From contig JAFGHX010000276.1 in the NCBI GenBank assembly GCA_016929905.1, forward strand, positions 1-64,000: DNA of 64,000 nucleotides, written 5' to 3'. Below the pieces are notes generated by a model. The model made no database searches. It saw only the letters and a program-made list of their open reading frames with translations, and was not told the origin of the DNA. This DNA comes from Kiritimatiellia bacterium. GTDB taxonomy: Bacteria > Verrucomicrobiota > Kiritimatiellia > JAFGHX01. Every line of letters starts with the position of its first letter. The stretch's first letter is position 1. The translations under genes were made by a program, and so were the position numbers. This document shows positions 17,270 through 26,051 of this stretch, in pieces.

Positions 17270-19341
17270 GGGCCAAGACTCTGACGGATCTGCTGAAGAA
17301 GGGCGACCGGATCGCCGTCTCCAATATTACCGGGCGTGAGGCTTCCAAAGTGGCACTCACCACGCAACAGTACTGCGGCAATATCGTCGCCGGCTGGGCT
17401 CTGGGGAAGGCCGGGCAGACCCTCAAGACCTCGAACTATGGCGAGATCGCGGTCTACGGCCAGTTCGAGGAATTGATCAAACACCTGCCGCGCAGGAAGC
17501 GCCCGAACAAGATTGTCGTCTACAGCCCGCCCGAGGCCGTCTACGGCGACGTGAAGGAAGTGATCGAGTACGGGTCCGACTGCGTCGAGACGATCTACGT
17601 CATCACGGAGAACGTGTCGATCGAAGTCACAGCCAAACTCCGGCGCCTCTGCGATCTGTCCGGCATCGACATCGTCGGCTGCAACACGCTGGGCATCATC
17701 AACGCGCACGACCGCGTGAGAACCGGTGCGGTGGGCGGCGACGCGCCCGAAGAATCTTTCCAGCCCGGCAGCGCGACCGTCGTGTCCAACTCGGGCAACA
17801 TGGTGAACACGATCGCCAGTTACCTGCAATCCGCCGGGCTGGGCATCTCCTTCGGGATATCCACGGGCAAGGACGTGCTGATCCTCACCCCCCCGCTCGA
17901 ATTCCTGAAGCTGGCGGCGAAGGACCGGCGCACGCGCATTCTGGTGCTCTATGTGGAGCCCGGCGGCACGTACGAACGCGACGCGGTGGCCTACCTGTCC
18001 CGGCACAGGTTCCGCAAGCCGCTGTTGGTCTACGTCGCCGGCTCGATAGCGGAGGGGCGGGAGATCTCGTTGGGCCATGCCGGGGCCGTGGTCGAAGGCT
18101 CCGGCACGTCCGCCACTGAGAAGATGGCCCTGTTCGACGCATACTTCGATGCGCCCGTTTTCGACCCGGACAACGTGAGCGCGATGCGCAGAATCCTGGC
18201 CGAGAAGCGGCGCGGCATTCGCGTGCGGACCCTTCATGACCTCGTCCCCGCCGCCATCACGCTGATGTCGGCGCTCGACGTCAAGAGGGATTTCCGCCCG
18301 AAGCGCCCCCTGGCGCTGAACCCCTGGCTGGTCGATCTGGGCCCGCTGGCCAGACGTCTGCCACGCGGCCTCATTCTGCACCCGGGCCTGATCCCCTCCC
18401 CCTACGACACGCTGGTGGCGCAGTATGTGCGAAGCGGGCTGGGGCGCACGCCGACGCGCCAGCCGATGCGCAACACGTCGCACGCGTCGTCGAACGACGG
18501 GACCACCCCCCGTGTGTACGGCCACTCGCTGCTCAAGATCATGGATAAACGCTCATTCGGCGAAGCCGTTCTGCTCGCATGGCTCGGCAGCCCGCCGTCG
18601 CGCGGTTTCGAACCGAAGCTGTTCGAGATGTGTCTGATCGCCTCGCTGACCAACGGGCCCGGGACCCTCTCCGCGCAGGGGGCAAAGCTCTCGGCCTCCG
18701 CCGGCAACGAGCCGAACGCGGCCATGATCGCGACTCTCAGCTGCATCGGCACGGTGCACGGCGGAAACGGCAAACTGGCGGCACGCCTCTTGATCGATGT
18801 GTTCGGGGAAACGGGCATGACCGATCCGTACGCTCGGGCAAAAGCGCCCGATCTGGACGACTTGGTTCGGCGGTACGTCGCCCACTTCAGAAAAAGAAAA
18901 GCGGCCGCCAAGGACGCCGGGCTGGACTACGACCGCATTCCGTGTCTCGGACACCCGGTCTTCAACACCGAACCGGTCAACTACGATCCCCGCGAGCGGG
19001 AACTCAACGCCTACCTCGAAGCCCACAAGCTGTACAACGTCTTTCTCGACTTCTACCACCGCCTCTCCCTCGAGCTCATGAAACAGGGCGCCACGAACCG
19101 GGCGCATGCGGTCAACGTCGACGCCGCTATCGCCTGCACCTGCCTGGCCATTGCCTGGCCGTTCCTGGTGGATAAGACCCTTACCGTGGAGCGCGCCGTG
19201 GACCTGCCGTTTTTGACCTTCGCGCTGGGCCGCGTGGCGGGCGGGGCCGCGGAGTATCTGGACCACCGCGACTGCGGCACCCCCATGGACATGCGTATTC
19301 CCGTCGCCGAATGCGTGTACCCCGGACGCAAGCGGGATTGA
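17266..19341 (+). CDS. aclA: ATP-citrate lyase, CoA-ligase/citrate-synthase subunit
   Basis: The product has 691 residues. Residues 1-330 resemble succinyl-CoA synthetase alpha, with VVSNSGNMVNTI and the phosphohistidine loop in LGHAGAVVEGSG. Residues from about 430 form a citrate-synthase-like lyase domain: IGTVHGGNGKLAAR with one catalytic His, CLGHPVFNTEPVN with the second, and AHAVNVDAAIACT with the Asp seen in ACLY. All known catalytic residues are present. Its length is somewhat above the roughly 610 of the Chlorobium large subunit; part of the excess is the linker near 400-430. ACL is a marker of the reductive TCA cycle but also serves to make acetyl-CoA from citrate; a few other acyl-CoA lyases share the fold, so the substrate is inferred. 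Confidence 0.85.
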   Translation: MRAKTLTDLLKKGDRIAVSNITGREASKVALTTQQYCGNIVAGWALGKAGQTLKTSNYGEIAVYGQFEELIKHLPRRKRPNKIVVYSPPEAVYGDVKEVIEYGSDCVETIYVITENVSIEVTAKLRRLCDLSGIDIVGCNTLGIINAHDRVRTGAVGGDAPEESFQPGSATVVSNSGNMVNTIASYLQSAGLGISFGISTGKDVLILTPPLEFLKLAAKDRRTRILVLYVEPGGTYERDAVAYLSRHRFRKPLLVYVAGSIAEGREISLGHAGAVVEGSGTSATEKMALFDAYFDAPVFDPDNVSAMRRILAEKRRGIRVRTLHDLVPAAITLMSALDVKRDFRPKRPLALNPWLVDLGPLARRLPRGLILHPGLIPSPYDTLVAQYVRSGLGRTPTRQPMRNTSHASSNDGTTPRVYGHSLLKIMDKRSFGEAVLLAWLGSPPSRGFEPKLFEMCLIASLTNGPGTLSAQGAKLSASAGNEPNAAMIATLSCIGTVHGGNGKLAARLLIDVFGETGMTDPYARAKAPDLDDLVRRYVAHFRKRKAAAKDAGLDYDRIPCLGHPVFNTEPVNYDPRERELNAYLEAHKLYNVFLDFYHRLSLELMKQGATNRAHAVNVDAAIACTCLAIAWPFLVDKTLTVERAVDLPFLTFALGRVAGGAAEYLDHRDCGTPMDMRIPVAECVYPGRKRD

Positions 19342-19644
19342 CGGCAGACACGGAACCGGCCAGCGGCGACCGTTCCGAGAACGGGCGGGAGCCTTCTCGC
19401 GCCCCGGCGCAAGGCGGAACGCTCAACGCTGGCTCGATGCCAAGCAGGCGGCTCGCGAGGAGGGGCTGGCTCAAAACCCCGGTCGCACGTTGCCACACGC
19501 CTTACGGCGTTGACTACAAACGGCACATCTGGTGGTTTGAGTGGTTGGTAGTCAAGCCCGTAAGGGCTGTTCCCCGGTCTTGAGACAGCGTCGGGACGCT
19601 CGCTCTCCGTCGCCGGACGCCGTGCCGATGACGGAGCCGGGGCG
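19342..19644. other. Gap after aclA containing an inverted repeat
   Basis: No gene is seen in these 303 bp. Arms CGCCTTACGGCGTTGACTAC (19498-19517) and its near-complement (19548-19568) form a hairpin. Flanking CTCAAAACC (about 19470) and GGTCTTGAG (about 19576) extend the pairing, so the folded element is about 115 bp. It lies between convergent genes (aclA and the lipoprotein gene) and could limit read-through, though it has no T-run. Confidence 0.6.
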
Positions 19645-19929
19645 CTACGGCCCGTCCTCGCCGAAGAAGTCCTTGAGGTTCTCGTCGCGTTCCGTCTGGA
19701 CGCGATGGATGACGCCGGTGGCCTTGCGGCCGGACTCTACGGCCGTCTTGCCGGTGAAGCCTTCGATGATGTCCTGCGCCGTCGACTTCGCCGGCGGCGT
19801 CTGCTTCGCGGCGGGAGCCGGTTTCTCGGGCGTGCGTTTCTGCCCGCCACAGCCCATCAGCAGCGCGGCGGCCAGCCCCGCGGCCGCCGCCGGCGCATGC
19901 CGGCGCAGCATGTTGCCGAGTGTTTGCAT
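19645..19929 (-). CDS. Small lipoprotein
   Basis: The product has 94 residues. An Arg-containing N-terminus, a hydrophobic stretch (AAAAGLAAALLMGCGG) and the lipobox LLMGC mark a lipoprotein processed at Cys27. The rest is polar and Pro/Ala/Lys-rich (PEKPAPAAKQTPPAKS), followed by a short charged tail ending KDFFGEDGP. It is not homologous to anything I recognise. Its ATG starts four bases after the stop of the large repeat protein gene, so it is probably translated from the same message; what links a cell-envelope lipoprotein to that protein is unclear. Confidence 0.7.
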   Translation of the reverse strand: MQTLGNMLRRHAPAAAAGLAAALLMGCGGQKRTPEKPAPAAKQTPPAKSTAQDIIEGFTGKTAVESGRKATGVIHRVQTERDENLKDFFGEDGP

Positions 19930-19933
19930 GGAT

Positions 19934-22900
19934 CTACCGCCGCCCCATCAACCAGGTTTCGCCGAAAACATTCGTCAGGTCGTCCAGGAACTGGCGTTTG
20001 CCGTGTTCATTACCGAAACGGCTCTGAGACAGACGCAGAACACTGTACTCCAGGGCGCTCAGAATGGCGTCCCTGAACATCTCCTTGCCCGCGGCCTCGA
20101 ATTTGTCGCCGTCGCACTCGACGTTGATCAGGCGTCCGTCCTTTACGAGAAGCACGTCCTTCTGGTAGCCCTCCGCGGTGTCATTCGTCCGGATCTGGAT
20201 GTCCGCCGACAGATAGCCCTTCAACCATTCCGCGACCTCACGCTCGAACCGGTTCGGCTTGATCTGCTCGTAGATGCCGAGCTTCCCCCTGCCGAATTCG
20301 CGCCGCACCTTGGTCAGGAAGTTGGCGTGCGGCACCGGATCGACGAGTTCATAGAAGATCACCGCGTGATAGACCTTTGCCCGGCCGACGGGCGTGAACT
20401 GGTCGAGCTTCTTTCTCGCCTGTTCAAGCAGCGAGTTGAGCAGCCCGATGTTTCGCATGTCCATCTTGGCCATGGCCCAGAGCAAATTGGCGAGCGCATC
20501 GGCGTTGAACTGCTGGACGCGGGCCTCGATCTCCTTGACGGCCAGGTCGACGAAATCGCCGTCTTCGATATCGAGCGCGGCCATGGCCCAAAGCAGGTTT
20601 GCGATGTTGAGCGGGCTGAAGCTGCGCATCTTGTCGCGTGCGGTCAGCAGGGCGCGCTGGAAGAACTCCGCATTGTGGAAGCCCAGTGTCGCCATGGCCC
20701 AAAGGGTGTTCGCGAGCTTCTGGGGGCTGAACGACGCCAGGTCCCCCTGCACTTCGTCCAGCGCGTCCATGAAGAAGCCCGTGTTGCGCACACCCATCTG
20801 TGCTTCGGCCCCGAGCGTGCTGGCGATATGATGCGGCTGAAATTCGTCCAGTTTGGGACGGGCGGCATCCAGGGCGGCGCGCACGAAGTCCGCATCCTGC
20901 ACGCCGAGGCGCGCCATCGAGCCGATCACAGCCGTGATCTCGGGCGGCTTGAACTCGTCGAGCTTCTCCCGCGCGACGCGCAGCGCGCCGGAGATGAACG
21001 CCTCGTCCTTGAGGTCGAGCGTGGCCATCGCCCAGAACATGCTGGCGATGTTGTACGGGCGGAACCGCTCGATTTTGGCCGTGGCCTCCTGCAGCGCCTC
21101 GTTGAAGAACCAGGTGTCGCGCATCTTCAGCCGCGCCATGGCCCAGCAGGCCGTCGAAATGCCCTGCGGGCTGAGGTCTGACAGCTTCTTGTGCAGTTCG
21201 CCCAACGCGAGCCCCACGAACTGCTCGTCCTCGAGCTCCAGCCGAGTCAGCGTCCACAGCACACGCACGATCCCGTGTCCCGTGAACCCATGCATTTCGG
21301 CGGCCAGCGCCTCGAGTGCGCCCCGGATGAAGGCCGGGTTCTCGATCTCAAGCACGGCCATCGCCCATAGAATGTTGGCGATGTCCTTGGCGGTGAACTC
21401 ATTGAGCCGCGCCGACGCCGTGTCGAGCGCGGCGTTGAAGAAGCTGGGGTTGTTCATGCCGATTCTCGCCATCGTCCAAAGCGTGTTGGCCAGCTTGCGC
21501 GGCGTGAACTCGTCCAGCTTGCGCTGCGCTTCGTCCAGCGCGGCGAGGAAGAAGCCCGTATGCCCGATGCCCAGTTTGGCTTTCACGCCGAGCGCGTCGG
21601 CGATGTTGTGCGGCGAAAATTCGGCCAGACGCGGCCGGGCGGCATCGACCGCCGCCTGCACGAAGTCGGGGTTCTCGATATTCATCCGGGCCATGGCGCC
21701 GAGTATGTTCGTGATGTCCTGGGGCGAGAAGTCGTCCAGCCTGCCCTGGAAGGTCTTCAGCGCCGTATCCACGAATTTCGGGCACTGGACGTCCAGCACC
21801 ACCATCGCCCAGAACGTGTTGGCCAGCTTGCGCGGCTCGAACTCTTCGATCTTCTTCTCCGCTTCCTTCAGCGCCACCTCGAAAAACGCCGGCTGCACGA
21901 TGTTCATCTTGGCCATCGCGAGGAAAATGTTGGCGAAGTGCACCGGCCTGAATTCATCCAGCCGCCGTTCCACTTCCTTCAGCGAGGCCAGGAAGAAGTC
22001 CCGGTTGTGGACATTCATCTTGGCCATGGCCCCCAGCGTGTTGGAGATGTTCTGCGGCGAGAAATACTGCAGGATCGGATAGCTGGCCTCCAGCGCCGCG
22101 TTGACAAACTCGACGTCCACCACGTCCAGCCTGGCCATGGCGTACAGAACGTTCGCAATGCCCTGCGGCTTGAACTCGTCGAGCTTGTCGATGGAAGCGC
22201 CCAGCGCGGCCAGCATGAAGTCCCGGTTCTCGACGTTGAGCGAGGCCATCGCCCAGAGCGTGTTGGCGATGCCCTGCGGCGTGAAGTCGCGCAGCTTTCC
22301 GCGCGCCGCCGCCAAGGCGGCGCTGAAGAATTCCTCGTCCGCCAGGTTCAGCGTGGCCAGGGCCCAAAGCGAATTGGCGATCCCCTGCGGCGTGAACTCG
22401 CGCAGCTTGCGCCGCGCCGCCCACAGCACCGCGCCGACAAATTCGGGCTCCTTCACGTTCATCTTGGCCACCGCGTACAGCGTGTTGGACAGGTTCTGCG
22501 GATTGAATTCCTGCAGCTTCTGCTGCGCGGCCGACAGGGCCACCCTCAGAAACACCGGGTGCTGCACCTCCATCGTGGCCATCGCCCAAAGCGTGTTCGC
22601 CAGTTCCTGGGGCTTGAAGTCGCCGATCTTGCGCTGCGCTTCGTCCAGCGCCGCCTCGAAGAAAGCCAGGTTCTGAACGCCCAGCGTGGCCATCGCCCAG
22701 AGCGTGTTCGCGATGCCCTGCGGCTTGAACTCGCTCATCTTCGCTCGCGCCACCGTCAGGGCGTCGCCGAAAAAGGTTGCGTCCACCACGTCCATCTTCG
22801 CCATCGCGTAAAGCGTGTTCGAAATGCCCTGCGGCCAGAACTCCTCGAGCTTCGGCCGCGCCGCATCCAACGCTGCCTGCACAAACTCGGGGTGCTGAAC

Positions 22901-23491
22901 GCCCAGCACGGCCATCGCCCACAACGTGTTCGCAATGCCCTGCGGCGCGAACTCGCCCAATTTCGCCATGGCCCCCTCAAGGGTCAGCTTCAGGAACGGC
23001 GGATTGCGGATATCCAGCGTCGCCATCGCCCAGAGCACATTCGAAATCTCCTGCGGCTTGAAGTGCCCGATGATCCGCGCCGCCTCCGCCAGCGACGCGT
23101 TGAAGAACTCCGCATCGCGAACGCCGAGCGTCGCCATCGCCCAGAGCGTGTTCGCCAACTCCTGCGACCGGAACTGGTCCAGCTTCTTGTGCGCCGCGCC
23201 CAGGGCCGCCCTGAAAAAGCCCTCGTCGCGCAGGCGCAGCTTCGCCAGACGATGGAACACCATCGCGTAGTCGATAGGCTTGCACCGCGGAAGAATCGCT
23301 TCCATCTTCGGCAGGAACTCACGCCGTGCGTAGTTCTGCGCAACCGGGAGCGGCAGGCGGCGCCGGCTGACCAGCCGGGTCAGGCCGTCCACCCAGGTGG
23401 CCGCCTCAAAGGGCGACATTTCGCCTGAATTTTCAAGCAGGACCTGAAGCTCATTAAAGCTTCTGGCCGCTCTGATTTCCGATATGTTCAT
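19934..23491 (-). CDS. Heptatricopeptide/OPR-like repeat protein with C-terminal RAP-like domain
   Basis: The product has 1185 residues. Residues 107-1031 are 25 tandem repeats, each exactly 37 long, of the form F-x-PQ-x-I-A-N-T-L-W-A-M-A-x-L-x-V followed by a second helix x-EF-x-x-A-A-L-x-x-A-x-x-K-L-x-E. Degenerate copies flank them at about 68-106 and 1032-1068. This is the two-helix pattern of octotricopeptide/heptatricopeptide solenoids, and of the bacterial DUF1601 repeats. The last 117 residues resemble a RAP domain of PD-(D/E)XK fold: Asp in QKDVLLVKDG (about 1112), then INVECDGDKFE with E-x-D (about 1125-1127). No signal peptide or membrane segment is present, so it is cytosolic. In organelles such proteins bind RNA and guide its processing; RNA binding here is inference. 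A -10-like TATACT lies at 23545-23540 on the minus strand. Confidence 0.85.
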   Translation of the reverse strand: MNISEIRAARSFNELQVLLENSGEMSPFEAATWVDGLTRLVSRRRLPLPVAQNYARREFLPKMEAILPRCKPIDYAMVFHRLAKLRLRDEGFFRAALGAAHKKLDQFRSQELANTLWAMATLGVRDAEFFNASLAEAARIIGHFKPQEISNVLWAMATLDIRNPPFLKLTLEGAMAKLGEFAPQGIANTLWAMAVLGVQHPEFVQAALDAARPKLEEFWPQGISNTLYAMAKMDVVDATFFGDALTVARAKMSEFKPQGIANTLWAMATLGVQNLAFFEAALDEAQRKIGDFKPQELANTLWAMATMEVQHPVFLRVALSAAQQKLQEFNPQNLSNTLYAVAKMNVKEPEFVGAVLWAARRKLREFTPQGIANSLWALATLNLADEEFFSAALAAARGKLRDFTPQGIANTLWAMASLNVENRDFMLAALGASIDKLDEFKPQGIANVLYAMARLDVVDVEFVNAALEASYPILQYFSPQNISNTLGAMAKMNVHNRDFFLASLKEVERRLDEFRPVHFANIFLAMAKMNIVQPAFFEVALKEAEKKIEEFEPRKLANTFWAMVVLDVQCPKFVDTALKTFQGRLDDFSPQDITNILGAMARMNIENPDFVQAAVDAARPRLAEFSPHNIADALGVKAKLGIGHTGFFLAALDEAQRKLDEFTPRKLANTLWTMARIGMNNPSFFNAALDTASARLNEFTAKDIANILWAMAVLEIENPAFIRGALEALAAEMHGFTGHGIVRVLWTLTRLELEDEQFVGLALGELHKKLSDLSPQGISTACWAMARLKMRDTWFFNEALQEATAKIERFRPYNIASMFWAMATLDLKDEAFISGALRVAREKLDEFKPPEITAVIGSMARLGVQDADFVRAALDAARPKLDEFQPHHIASTLGAEAQMGVRNTGFFMDALDEVQGDLASFSPQKLANTLWAMATLGFHNAEFFQRALLTARDKMRSFSPLNIANLLWAMAALDIEDGDFVDLAVKEIEARVQQFNADALANLLWAMAKMDMRNIGLLNSLLEQARKKLDQFTPVGRAKVYHAVIFYELVDPVPHANFLTKVRREFGRGKLGIYEQIKPNRFEREVAEWLKGYLSADIQIRTNDTAEGYQKDVLLVKDGRLINVECDGDKFEAAGKEMFRDAILSALEYSVLRLSQSRFGNEHGKRQFLDDLTNVFGETWLMGRR

Positions 23492-23654
23492 CAGAACCTG
23501 TCAGCGGGCAAGAGGTGCATCTTTTGATCTATTCGGTACAGTATACCACGCCCGTGCGTCGGACCGCCAGCAGAAATTCATGCCGGCACCCGGCGATTTT
23601 TCCGACCCAAAGAAACGACCCAAACGCACGGATTCGCGGCGAAACGCCCATGTT

Positions 23655-23683
23655 TTGACAAATCCGCACTCCGTAATTATCAT
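23655..23683 (+). promoter_or_regulatory. Strong sigma-70-type promoter for the ATPase-peptidase pair
   Basis: TTGACA (23655-23660), a 17-bp spacer and TATCAT (23678-23683) match the consensus at 11 of 12 positions. The palindrome TATCATGATA overlaps the -10. The expected start near 23690 gives a leader of about 40 nt to the GTG at 23731. The region also drives the divergent repeat-protein gene. Confidence 0.6.
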
Positions 23684-23730
23684 GATACCGCCAAATAGCA
23701 AGTTTTTTGCGACAGAAAGCAGGGCGTGGC

Positions 23731-24492
23731 GTGAGCGGTGCGACAGAACAGATTGCGGCACACTGCGCGGAAATCGGCCGCTGCAACCAGCGGGGCGGGC
23801 GCATGCTCTCCGTTGTGGATCTGCTGGAGGCCGGCACGCTCGCCCCCCGTCTGGCCGCCTACCTGCTGGCCGCCGTTGGAAAGGGCGCTTCATTCCTGGT
23901 CGGAGCCGTGCCCGGCGGGGCCGGCAAGACCACGGTCATGGGCGCGCTGCTCAACTTCGTGCCGGCCTCCGTCGCGCTGCGGCCGGCCGACGGCCCCGAG
24001 GCCATCCGACAGGGATTGCGCACCCCCGCCCCCCCCGCCTGCTACATCTGCCACGAAATAGGCGACGGTCCTTACTATGCGTACCTCTGGGGTGACGATC
24101 TGCGCCGCTACTTTATGCTGCCCGGCGCCGGGCATATGCTGGCCACCAACCTGCACGCCGACACATTCAGCCAGGCCCGGCACCAGATCTGCGGCCAGAA
24201 CGGCGTGCCGGCGGCCGCCCTGCGCAAGATGAACCTGATGCTCTTCCTCGAGGTGCGCGGCGCATTCGGCCGCGCCGCGCGCCGGATCGTCAGCGCCTGG
24301 GAAAGCGACGGCGCGGCCGAGCATGTCTGCCTGTTCCAGGCGGGCCGCCCCGGCCCCGGCAACGGTTGCTCCCGCCTCGTGTCCGAAGCGGAGATCGCAA
24401 CCGCGCGCGGGCAACTCGACGCCATTCTCGACAGCGGCGCACGCACGATTGAGGACGTCCGCACCCGGCTGCTCCAGCAACGAAAGGACTGA
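23731..24492 (+). CDS. Reduced PilT/VirB11-like secretion ATPase
   Basis: The product has 253 residues from the GTG at 23731 (after GCAGGGCG); an ATG at 23803 is the alternative. It has a Walker A in VGAVPGGAGKTTVMGALL, an acidic Walker-B-like strand CYICHEIGDG, and a stretch GHMLATNLHADTFSQARHQI that corresponds to the His box/TLHA region of type II/IV secretion and pilus-retraction ATPases. It lacks the usual N-terminal domain (family members are 330-550 residues) and the C-terminal part is short. Four bases separate it from the M20 peptidase gene. It could be an orphan motor or a repurposed P-loop protein; there is no hint of its partner. Confidence 0.65.
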   Translation: MSGATEQIAAHCAEIGRCNQRGGRMLSVVDLLEAGTLAPRLAAYLLAAVGKGASFLVGAVPGGAGKTTVMGALLNFVPASVALRPADGPEAIRQGLRTPAPPACYICHEIGDGPYYAYLWGDDLRRYFMLPGAGHMLATNLHADTFSQARHQICGQNGVPAAALRKMNLMLFLEVRGAFGRAARRIVSAWESDGAAEHVCLFQAGRPGPGNGCSRLVSEAEIATARGQLDAILDSGARTIEDVRTRLLQQRKD

Positions 24493-24496
24493 AGCC

Positions 24497-25546
24497 ATGA
24501 CCACCGAAACGCTGCTCCGGACCATGATGCGATTCCGCCCCGTCAGCGCAGACATCGAGGCCGTCAACCGCCTGGTCGAATTCCTGCGCGGCCACCTGCG
24601 CCAGAACGGCCTGTACACGCGCCTGGAAAACGTGGGCGCGCGCAAGATTCTGTACGCCGCCACTCGAAAAGGAAAGACATCACCCGTGCTGCTGAACGCG
24701 CACCTCGACGTGGTGCCGGCCGAACCGAAAACCTTCCGCATCCGAAAGCGCGGGGATTGGATCACCGGGCGCGGCGCCGGCGACTGCCTCGGCAATTGCG
24801 CCGTGGCCGCCCGCGTTCTGATACAGTGCCGAGACCGTGCGCATGTGGCGGCCGTCTTCTCGACAGACGAAGAGATCGGCGGCGCCACCACCCGGCACAT
24901 GGTCCAAAAAGGATATGCCGGCGACTTCGTCGTCATCCTCGACGGGGAAGGCTATCAGATCGCCGTGGCGCAGAAAGGAATACTCGGAGTCCGCCTGCAG
25001 GCGAAAGGCCGGGGCTGCCACGGCTCCACCCCCTGGAAAGGACGCAATGCCATCGACCGCCTGATCGACGGCTATCTCCGGGTTCGCAAACTGTTTCCGC
25101 CCGTGCAACCCGGCAGAGAATGGCGGGACACCCTGTCGGCCAACATCATCAGCGGCGGCACGGTCTTCAACCGCGTGCCAGACGCCGCCGAGCTCTCGCT
25201 CGACATCCGGTACACGGGCCGCGTTTCGCGCGCGGCGCTGCTGCGCAGGATCCGCGCGGCTTCCGGCCTGAACGTGGTGGCGGGGCTCGGATCCCCGGTC
25301 GTGTTCTGCGACGAAACCCACGCCGCCGTCCGCCAACTCATCCGCGTCATGCGCCGCCGTCTGCGGCGAAACATCCCCGCCATCCGGCTCAACGGCGCCA
25401 CCGATGCCCGGCACTTCGCGCCCCTGAAAGTGCCCATCGCGATCATCGGGGCGCCGTCGCGCGGCGCGCACAGCGACCGCGACGCCGTCAACCTCAAGGG
25501 CCTGCTCGCCTATGCGGACCTGTTGACCGCGTTTTGCACCCGCTGA
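24497..25546 (+). CDS. M20-family metallopeptidase/deacylase
   Basis: The product has 349 residues, a usual length for the family. Metal-site motifs in order: LLNAHLDVVPA (first His and Asp), GRGAGDCLGNCAVAA (bridging Asp), AVFSTDEEIGGATT (catalytic and ligand Glu pair), VVILDGEG and GAPSRGAHSDRDAVN (last His). A lid/dimerisation domain occupies about residues 165-270, including GRGCHGSTPW. No signal peptide is present, so it is cytosolic. M20 enzymes hydrolyse dipeptides, N-acyl amino acids or related amides; the specific substrate cannot be told. Its ATG follows the upstream stop by four bases, and both genes use the promoter near 23670. Confidence 0.85.
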   Translation: MTTETLLRTMMRFRPVSADIEAVNRLVEFLRGHLRQNGLYTRLENVGARKILYAATRKGKTSPVLLNAHLDVVPAEPKTFRIRKRGDWITGRGAGDCLGNCAVAARVLIQCRDRAHVAAVFSTDEEIGGATTRHMVQKGYAGDFVVILDGEGYQIAVAQKGILGVRLQAKGRGCHGSTPWKGRNAIDRLIDGYLRVRKLFPPVQPGREWRDTLSANIISGGTVFNRVPDAAELSLDIRYTGRVSRAALLRRIRAASGLNVVAGLGSPVVFCDETHAAVRQLIRVMRRRLRRNIPAIRLNGATDARHFAPLKVPIAIIGAPSRGAHSDRDAVNLKGLLAYADLLTAFCTR

Positions 25547-25553
25547 GCCGCGC

Positions 25554-26051
25554 CTATTCCGCGACAAAACTGCAGGGAACCACGCTGCCCCTCATCACTT
25601 CCACGTAACGCGTGTCCCGGCGCTTGGCTCGTTTCTTGGGATCGTCCACGACGGAGATCCGATACTTGCCCGGGTTCGCCTCTATGACGACCCGACCGGT
25701 CTGATCCACGGGGTGACGCAACACCTCTTCGTACCGAACCCCCTTCTTGGCCAGCCCTCGGGTCTCCTCGTATGTCACGCGCAGGAACAGTTGTATCCAC
25801 AGCACCGTGGCGTCGTCCGCCGCCTTCGCCACACAGACGATGTACCCCTTTTCCGTCTCTTTGGCCATCTCCTTGACCACGCGCGCAATGCTCTCGTCCT
25901 TCGCACGCTCTGCCTTCAAGGGAAAACCGCACCGCGGACACCGCTCAGCCTTGTCCGAAACCGGAGCTCGACATTCCGGACACTTTATCAGGTCCCCGAC
26001 AGCTATTGCCGCCATCAGAAACACCGCCACCACTCCTATCCAGCGGCTCAC
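25554..26051 (-). CDS. Membrane-anchored zinc-ribbon protein
   Basis: The product has 165 residues. I choose the GTG at 26051 because AAGGAGG stands seven bases before it and the frame upstream is not protein-like. Residues 1-20 form a membrane segment or signal sequence (SRWIGVVAVFLMAAIAVGD). A treble-clef zinc ribbon follows with two CPxC knuckles (KCPECRAPVSDKAERCPRCG). The remaining 120 residues are alpha/beta without a recognised domain. Its last part, ANPGKYRISVVDDPKKRAKR, resembles small extracellular beta domains. It converges with the M20 gene. Function unknown. Confidence 0.65.
   Translation of the reverse strand: MSRWIGVVAVFLMAAIAVGDLIKCPECRAPVSDKAERCPRCGFPLKAERAKDESIARVVKEMAKETEKGYIVCVAKAADDATVLWIQLFLRVTYEETRGLAKKGVRYEEVLRHPVDQTGRVVIEANPGKYRISVVDDPKKRAKRRDTRYVEVMRGSVVPCSFVAE

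Noticed and set aside
20853..23428. Long open frames on the plus strand across the repeat-protein gene
   Set aside because: They mirror the 111-bp repeat of the true gene on the other strand, are made of RGHRPKRV-like repeats rich in Arg and His, and have no start signals.
19934..23491. A CRISPR-like array from regular periodicity
   Set aside because: The 111-bp period is a coding repeat of 37 codons with varied sequence; there are no identical short repeats with unique spacers.
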